Assembly (NCBI GenBank): GCA_026397915.1 | Contig: JAPLTX010000050.1 | Coordinates: forward strand, 1-64,000 | Length of the DNA stretch: 64,000 bases | Direction: 5' to 3' | Origin: Verrucomicrobiota bacterium | GTDB lineage: Bacteria > Verrucomicrobiota > Verrucomicrobiia > CAIQCK01 | Shown: piece after piece, positions 59,912 to 64,000 of the stretch | Layout of the letters: every line of letters begins with the position of its first letter | How positions within the stretch are numbered: the stretch's first letter is position 1 | Made by a program: the position numbers and the translations under genes | Notes under the pieces: generated by a model | What the model was told of the DNA's origin: nothing | Databases searched by the model: none | What the model saw: only the letters and a program-made list of their open reading frames with translations

Positions 59912-60205
59912 CTAGAAGCCTAGTGCTTCATGCAAGCCGATCACCATCTGACAGGTTCCAATGACCACAAGAGCAATTCCACAATAGCGATTCTTCCTCG
60001 CAAAGGGTGCGTTTTCTGGACGAGTTAAGTCATAGTTCCTTGCCCACTTCGATGTCCACTTCGCACCACAAATCACCATGATTCCATACACGACAAAGAA
60101 TAGGCCGAATACGTTTGTTAGTCCGCCGCGCGCAATAAAATCCCGGATATGCTGACCGTCTATCAAGGCCAGCGCATGGATACATTGGTTTGTCAGTTGT
60201 GTCAT
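59912..60205 (-). CDS. Small two-helix membrane protein (paralogue of 32039-32281)
   Basis: 97 residues, GGAGGA 6 bp before the ATG. Two hydrophobic helices (LTNVFGLFFVVYGIMVICGA, YCGIALVVIGTCQMVIGL) flank a polar loop YDLTRPENAPFARKNR. Loop, helix spacing and the MTQL start match the 80-residue protein at 32039-32281. Unknown function. The 96 bp to the preceding gene hold nothing obvious. Confidence 0.65.
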   Translation of the reverse strand: MTQLTNQCIHALALIDGQHIRDFIARGGLTNVFGLFFVVYGIMVICGAKWTSKWARNYDLTRPENAPFARKNRYCGIALVVIGTCQMVIGLHEALGF

Positions 60206-60258
60206 TTGGATTCCTCCGATCTGTTATTCAGATCTCATCCCGCCACCTCTTTGCCTCC

Positions 60259-60633
60259 TCATCTGCCAAACACAACTTCTGCAAAAATGAAATGCAGAAG
60301 CGTGGCAGCTAGAAGTCCAAGAGGTGGAATGAGTATGTAAAAAACAAGCACCGCGGTGTCAGAGAGCTTCTTCGCCTCCAACATCGCATAGGCATACTTC
60401 CGCGACACTCGGGCAATTCCGTATGAGACAACGAAGCATACAACTGCGAAGAAAATGGCTGATGACGTGTCAGCCTTGTATGAAGCTGCCACTGTGAAAC
60501 CGCAAAGCGGTCCCATCAAGAGGGTCATCAACCAACATAAATCAGCCCAGTTCCACATGGCTGGATAGCCTCTTCTCTCCATTTGTCGGCTGACTGCTAA
60601 TAACTTCTGCGCTTTTCTCTTCTCCGTCTTCAT
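60259..60633 (-). CDS. Small membrane protein, unknown function
   Basis: 124 residues with a basic N-terminus (MKTEKRKAQKLLAVSRQMER) and three hydrophobic segments (LCWLMTLLMGPLCGFTVAA, IFFAVVCFVVSYGIA, VLVFYILIPPLGLLAATLL). Its start codon lies inside a leader repeat found three times in this region. No family recognised. Confidence 0.55.
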   Translation of the reverse strand: MKTEKRKAQKLLAVSRQMERRGYPAMWNWADLCWLMTLLMGPLCGFTVAASYKADTSSAIFFAVVCFVVSYGIARVSRKYAYAMLEAKKLSDTAVLVFYILIPPLGLLAATLLHFIFAEVVFGR

Positions 60634-60690
60634 CCCGCCGCCTCTTTACTCCTTCGTCCGCCGCTTGCAAAGCCTATTGGCAATCGTTCT

Positions 60691-61362
60691 CTATAGGCCG
60701 CGTGCCCGACGTGGCGGTTGGTCATCAGCATCCGTCAAACCCAACTTGGACTTTGTGTGTTCGATCCACCGGTTCAATAACGCTTTGGCTTGCGCGGGAG
60801 ATTTCCGGTAGTTGGTCAATAATTCTTCTGCTTGCACGTGCATCTTCCGCACCCAATCTGTGTCCATGTGGCGTTCTAATGCTTTGAAAAGTGATCGAAA
60901 AGATCCCTCTACCTCTTTCTGGCTTGGGTTCTCGTAGCACATGGAAAACGCTACCGCTTCAAATTCGTGAAGGACATCGGGGTTGTCTGGTGGACCGTAT
61001 TTCAGCAGAAACTCGTGCGGCGTCTTGATGGTATCAAGGAAAGGAATGCCTTCGTTTTGGATTCTCGACATGATTTTTTTCGCCAAGGATTCTTCCGATT
61101 CTTCTTCTGGACACAGCCACTTAACGTCGTCCTTACCCAAGCGAGATCCAAAGCTGAACACTAGATGGTCACAGGGGATGTAAAGTGGCTGTATGAAACA
61201 TTCAATGGTGAAAGAACGATCAAACGCAGACGTGTCGAAGCAAAAACCTCTCAGAATTGCCTCAACAGGGGCGACGTAAATCAAATGCCCTTTTAGCCTG
61301 AGAGATGGAAACGCAGGTGAAATATAACGACGAAATAGACGTTTTAATTCCGCGGTTTTCAT
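60691..61362 (-). CDS. Cytosolic protein of unknown function
   Basis: 223 residues, no signal peptide. Mixed alpha/beta (LRLKGHLIYVAPVEAILRGF, CFIQPLYIPCDHLVFSFGSR, EFEAVAFSMCYENPSQKEVE), ending in an acidic then Arg-rich tail. The N-terminus MKTAELKRLFRRY starts after a weak GGGA. I do not recognise the family. It lies between repeats in the accessory region. Confidence 0.6.
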   Translation of the reverse strand: MKTAELKRLFRRYISPAFPSLRLKGHLIYVAPVEAILRGFCFDTSAFDRSFTIECFIQPLYIPCDHLVFSFGSRLGKDDVKWLCPEEESEESLAKKIMSRIQNEGIPFLDTIKTPHEFLLKYGPPDNPDVLHEFEAVAFSMCYENPSQKEVEGSFRSLFKALERHMDTDWVRKMHVQAEELLTNYRKSPAQAKALLNRWIEHTKSKLGLTDADDQPPRRARGL

Positions 61363-61572
61363 TTCAGTTTCCCAGTCTGGCGTGCGCGGACTCCGAAAGC
61401 TTCCGCGAGCAAGGGCGCCCGCCCTTCCTCAAACTTCGCAGCCTCATCCTTCTCTCCGTCTTCATCAGTTCTGACCTCTGGCTTCTGACCGCTGACCGCT
61501 GAATTCTTTCCGTCTTCATCCCGCCGCCTCTTTACTCCTTCGTCCGCCGCTTGCAAAGCCACTGCGCCAACA

Positions 61573-62337
61573 TCATGGCGACGGCATGCGATTGCGCGCT
61601 GCCAGGAACTTCTGCTTGAAGCGCTCAACGGCAGCTTCCTTGATTACGTAACTTGCATACATCTCGCCTGTTTCCGCCTGCGACCACAGGCCAGCCGTGT
61701 GAGTCATCAAGAACGCATCGGAGTTCAGAAACCCAACCGACAAGGCTGTCTCTTGTTCATGATACTCCGAACCGTAAATTCTGCGGCAGGTTCCTTCCCT
61801 TGGGGCATGCACAAAACCTCTGTGATATTCCAAGTCCAAGCCGAATACATTGCGATAAGCTATCCTTGGGGGGACTTTGGTGATGTTCTCCTCTACAAAT
61901 TCGCCACTGCTAACTGGAGCTGAATACAAGAAATAGCCCCCTTTGTCAGATTCGTATTGCTCCTTGAAGATAAGGAAACAACGGCCATCAAAAATATTCA
62001 CACCAACCAAGCACTGATCTTCGTTGACGACAAATCGAAGAGTCCTGCCTTTCACAGTGACAGCAACGCGCGTAAAACCGGGGTAAACATAACCTCCAGT
62101 GAGGTGCCCGAACGCCCAATAAATACACGCGCGATTCTGATAGACCACAGGAAGAACCTCGCCATCAACCGTGCGCACCTTGGTTTCGAGCGTGTATTTG
62201 GCCGGCAAGAACAGCCATAGCGCGAACAGCACCAACGCGATAACGCAGAGCAGTGAAACGCCCGTTCGGACCAGAGCCTTCCGACAGCCGCTCTTCTTGC
62301 CATCGGTCTTTGGTGGCGCGATTTCAGTCCCGCTCAT
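61573..62337 (-). CDS. Single-pass membrane protein of unknown function
   Basis: 254 residues from ATG 62337, with AAGGA 5 bp upstream; a longer frame reads through the leader repeat. A Lys-rich cytosolic segment precedes one membrane helix (TGVSLLCVIALVLFALWLFL). The external part is beta-rich (VAVTVKGRTLRFVVNEDQCL, SDKGGYFLYSAPVSSGEFVE). No family recognised. Confidence 0.6.
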   Translation of the reverse strand: MSGTEIAPPKTDGKKSGCRKALVRTGVSLLCVIALVLFALWLFLPAKYTLETKVRTVDGEVLPVVYQNRACIYWAFGHLTGGYVYPGFTRVAVTVKGRTLRFVVNEDQCLVGVNIFDGRCFLIFKEQYESDKGGYFLYSAPVSSGEFVEENITKVPPRIAYRNVFGLDLEYHRGFVHAPREGTCRRIYGSEYHEQETALSVGFLNSDAFLMTHTAGLWSQAETGEMYASYVIKEAAVERFKQKFLAARNRMPSP

Positions 62338-62461
62338 TGATTCCTTGTTTCTCGCCCGCTTCTTCGCTGCCCGCCTCTTTACTCCTTCGTCTGCCGCTTG
62401 CAAAGCCAATAAGGGCTGGGCCAGTTAAGAGTGAAAAATGAAGAGTGAAGAGTTTCCCAGC

Positions 62462-63169
62462 TCAGACGTTCCGGCGCAGGGCGAGGATGAGGCTGTTGTA
62501 GCTGTCGAGGAGTTGCTGCACCTCGCTCTGGGTCGGCGGGTCGCTGATGGTGATGTAGAGCTGGCTGAAGCCGTCCACGTTGCGCGGCGTGCCGTTGATG
62601 GCGGCGCTGATGGCGTCGTTGAGTTGTTGCGTGGAGACTTCTCCCGGCAAGCCCTGCGGGCCGGGTTCTCCGGGCATGCCTTGTGAACCGGCTGGCCCCA
62701 TCGCCACGGTGAACGGGCCGGAGGTCTGGCCGTTGCTGAGTTGGACCATGCAGCGGCCGTCGCCCGCGTCATAAACGCTCGCGATGGAGACGCCGTCGTT
62801 GCCCGCAGGCCCTGGGTCGCCGGTGCCGCCCATCGCGCCATCGTTTCCCCGTTCACCTTGAACACCCTGCACACCTTGTGGCCCACTCGCGACGGTGAAT
62901 GGGCCGTAGCTGCTGCCATCGCTCATGTCCACGATGGCGCGGCCGTCGCCGCTGTCGCGGACGTTGACGACGCTGCGACCTTCCGGCCCTTGCGGGCCGG
63001 GCACGGTGGAGTCCGCGCCTGCCGGCCCGGCTGGGCCTGCTTCTCCGGGCGGTCCTTGCTGCGGATCGGGGATGGATTCGATTTTATCGTTGAGCGCGTT
63101 GAGTTGGGCGCGCATGAGCGAGGCGCGCGCGAGGGTATTCTCGGTCGGGAAGTTTGGATCGTAGGGCAT
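62462..63169 (-). CDS. Collagen-like protein with interspersed beta repeats
   Basis: 235 residues, no signal peptide. The N-terminal head is MPYDPNFPTENTLARASL then RAQLNALNDKI. Gly-X-Y blocks (GPPGEAGPAGPAGAD, GVQGVQGERGND, GMPGEPGPQGLPGE) alternate with two copies of a 30-residue beta unit (VRDSGDGRAIVDMSDGS; VYDAGDGRCMVQLSNGQ, each followed by GPFTV). It ends SDPPTQSEVQQLLDSYNSL. Head, triple-helix stalk and tail suggest a trimeric fibre; phage-tail-fibre-like proteins have this style. The pseudogene at 33937-34237 is a damaged paralogue. Confidence 0.8.
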   Translation of the reverse strand: MPYDPNFPTENTLARASLMRAQLNALNDKIESIPDPQQGPPGEAGPAGPAGADSTVPGPQGPEGRSVVNVRDSGDGRAIVDMSDGSSYGPFTVASGPQGVQGVQGERGNDGAMGGTGDPGPAGNDGVSIASVYDAGDGRCMVQLSNGQTSGPFTVAMGPAGSQGMPGEPGPQGLPGEVSTQQLNDAISAAINGTPRNVDGFSQLYITISDPPTQSEVQQLLDSYNSLILALRRNV

Positions 63170-63178
63170 AAGTAAGCT

Positions 63179-63272
63179 TTCAGTTTTCAGCGATCAGCTA
63201 TCAGCCGGAGGGATTGAGCTTTCAGCCACCAGCCATCAGTTTTTGGCTGACGGCTGATGTCTGATGGCTGAC
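63179..63272. repeat. CTGATNGCTGAC-type simple repeats
   Basis: Degenerate CAGCTATCAG/CAGCCATCAG units face TGGCTGACGGCTGATG units; part forms a hairpin (GCCATCAG near 63234 with CTGATGGC near 63259). They fill the gap between the collagen-like and FN3-like genes. Confidence 0.65.
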
Positions 63273-63279
63273 AGCTTCT

Positions 63280-64000
63280 TCATGTAATGGTGACGCGGAC
63301 GGTGGCGCTCCAGGGGCCTTCGCCGGTTTCGTTGCTGGCGTTGGCGCGCACGTCCATGACTGCGCCGGGGGTCTGCTCCTTGAGGACAAACGTCGGCTCG
63401 GTGACGCTGTCGCCCGCCGAGCGGAAATCCTCGTCCACGCCCTGCACTTTGATCTCGAAGTGGTAGCGGTCGGCGCGGGCGGCCACGGCGCACTCGAACC
63501 GGGCTTCGCCACCGCCCGTGGCCCTGGCGGTAAGGCCGGTGACGCGCGCGGGCGAGTCGGGCGCGCCGGGCGGGTTCAGGCCGAAGGTGCGCCAGTGGGA
63601 ACTGAGCGGGTCGAGGCGCTGCTCCAGTTCGCCGATGAGGCCGCGCAAGCGCGTGCGCAGGCCCTCCTCGGCGGCGTCGCGCTCCTGCTCGGCGGCGGTC
63701 AGAGCGTCGTCGAAGGTCTTGCGGCCGAGGCGGGCGGTGTTGAGGGCGGTTTCGAGCTGGCCGGCGCGCACGGCGGTGAGGATGACCTCGGTGGTGTTGA
63801 TCTCGCGTGTGGGATTGTCGGTGAGGTATTTCTTGATGCCGCGCAGCAGGGGCAGCAGGTCGTCTCCTTTGGAGGGCACGGCGACGGAGTCGTCGGGCCA
63901 GCCAGCGGCCGTCCAAGGCGAGCCAGCCTTGGCTCCGAAGATCGGCTTGAACATGTCACGGGCGAGAGTGCAAAAGCCGCGGGCGTTGGAGGTGGCGATG
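63280..64000 (-). CDS. Fibronectin-III-like protein, paralogue of 34438-35490 (5' end outside window)
   Basis: The frame is open through the right edge: codons above the internal ATG 63954 read ATSNARGFCTLARD, matching SNGHGLLKRTRD of the paralogue, so the start lies outside. Shared landmarks: AAGWPDDSVAVPS versus EPGWSEHSIAVPS, NPPGAPDSPARV versus APGAPDSPNAV, NASNETGEGPW versus AVNETGSGPF. Helical middle (TAAEQERDAAEEGLRTRLRG), FN3-like end. The collagen-like gene follows 110 bp downstream, as in the other copy. Confidence 0.75.
   Translation of the reverse strand, partial: IATSNARGFCTLARDMFKPIFGAKAGSPWTAAGWPDDSVAVPSKGDDLLPLLRGIKKYLTDNPTREINTTEVILTAVRAGQLETALNTARLGRKTFDDALTAAEQERDAAEEGLRTRLRGLIGELEQRLDPLSSHWRTFGLNPPGAPDSPARVTGLTARATGGGEARFECAVAARADRYHFEIKVQGVDEDFRSAGDSVTEPTFVLKEQTPGAVMDVRANASNETGEGPWSATVRVTIT

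Larger units (their letters stand above)
60621..62407. repeat. Three copies of a 40-54-bp leader repeat
   Basis: Copies at 60621-60674, 61509-61560 and 62369-62407 share CCGCCTCTTTACTCCTTCGT followed by C(T/C)GCCGCTTGCAAAGCC; a degraded fourth copy lies near 60236-60275. Each sits at or just upstream of the 5' end of a minus-strand gene. Confidence 0.75.

Noticed and set aside
61359..61628. 89-residue protein on the minus strand
   Set aside because: It consists of translated leader repeat and TGACCGC-type simple repeats and overlaps the start of the neighbouring gene.

Overview
The window is 64 kb of a GC-rich bacterial chromosome. Gene content points to the phylum Verrucomicrobiota, most likely the Limisphaerales/Pedosphaera side (inference; no rRNA gene is present to settle it). 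The clues are an exosortase-type C-terminal tail on a secreted protein, FecR-domain exported proteins, a DUF1080 protein with GH95 and GH116 glycosidases, an NrpR-type regulator beside glutamate dehydrogenase, and GTP-type PEP carboxykinase. Genes mostly lie on the minus strand.

Layout. 1-3408: 5' part of a very large STAND-type NTPase (DUF4062, P-loop NTPase, WD40), cut by the left edge. 3.5-11.5 kb: Tat-exported GH116 glycosidase, FHA/cyclase protein, then divergent glgC and glmS. 11.5-18.8 kb: two paralogous FecR-domain exported proteins, the second with about 1,300 residues of beta-rich repeats, followed by an outer-membrane barrel-like protein and a small Cys-cluster protein. 18.9-26.4 kb: a GT-C membrane glycosyltransferase and a probable fucose-related operon (DUF1080, GH95, URO-D-like, MFS) ending in a clear terminator. 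26.5-30.6 kb: PDZ protein, EamA transporter, NUDIX hydrolase, pckG. 40.7-54.3 kb: housekeeping block with ruvB, an exosortase-type substrate, an AraC regulator, ruvA-ruvC-yebC, and the translation/secretion cluster rnhB-rplS-trmD-KH-rpsP-ffh-(Pro/Ala-rich protein)-murA-prmC-prfA-rpmE. 54.5-59.8 kb: NrpR-like regulator divergent from gdhA, then a KaiC-like/PEP-synthase-like fusion.

Two accessory regions stand out (30.7-40.6 kb and 59.9-64.0 kb). They share a duplicated module, a protein with a fibronectin-III-like C-terminus followed by a collagen-like protein. They also share a family of tiny two-helix membrane proteins and duplicated gene leaders. Between them sit dispersed repeats: GTAG-type REP/REPIN palindromes, a 146-bp foldback element, octamer-based tandem repeats and an attC-like site. 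The most striking object is a complete 2,122-bp IS1595-like element (35634-37755). It has 23-bp inverted ends matching at 21 positions and a perfect 8-bp target duplication. Besides its transposase it carries a tightly coupled pair of cargo genes, a HEPN-like RxxxxH protein and a 51-residue basic protein. It has jumped into a degenerate array of about 40-bp hairpin units.

How the genes work together: the housekeeping block covers Holliday-junction processing, ribosome/SRP biogenesis and peptidoglycan precursor synthesis. Carbon flow is represented by glgC, glmS, pckG and the glycosidase operon, and nitrogen assimilation by gdhA with its probable regulator. The accessory regions look like a turnover zone of surface proteins, mobile DNA and possible defence or toxin-antitoxin genes.
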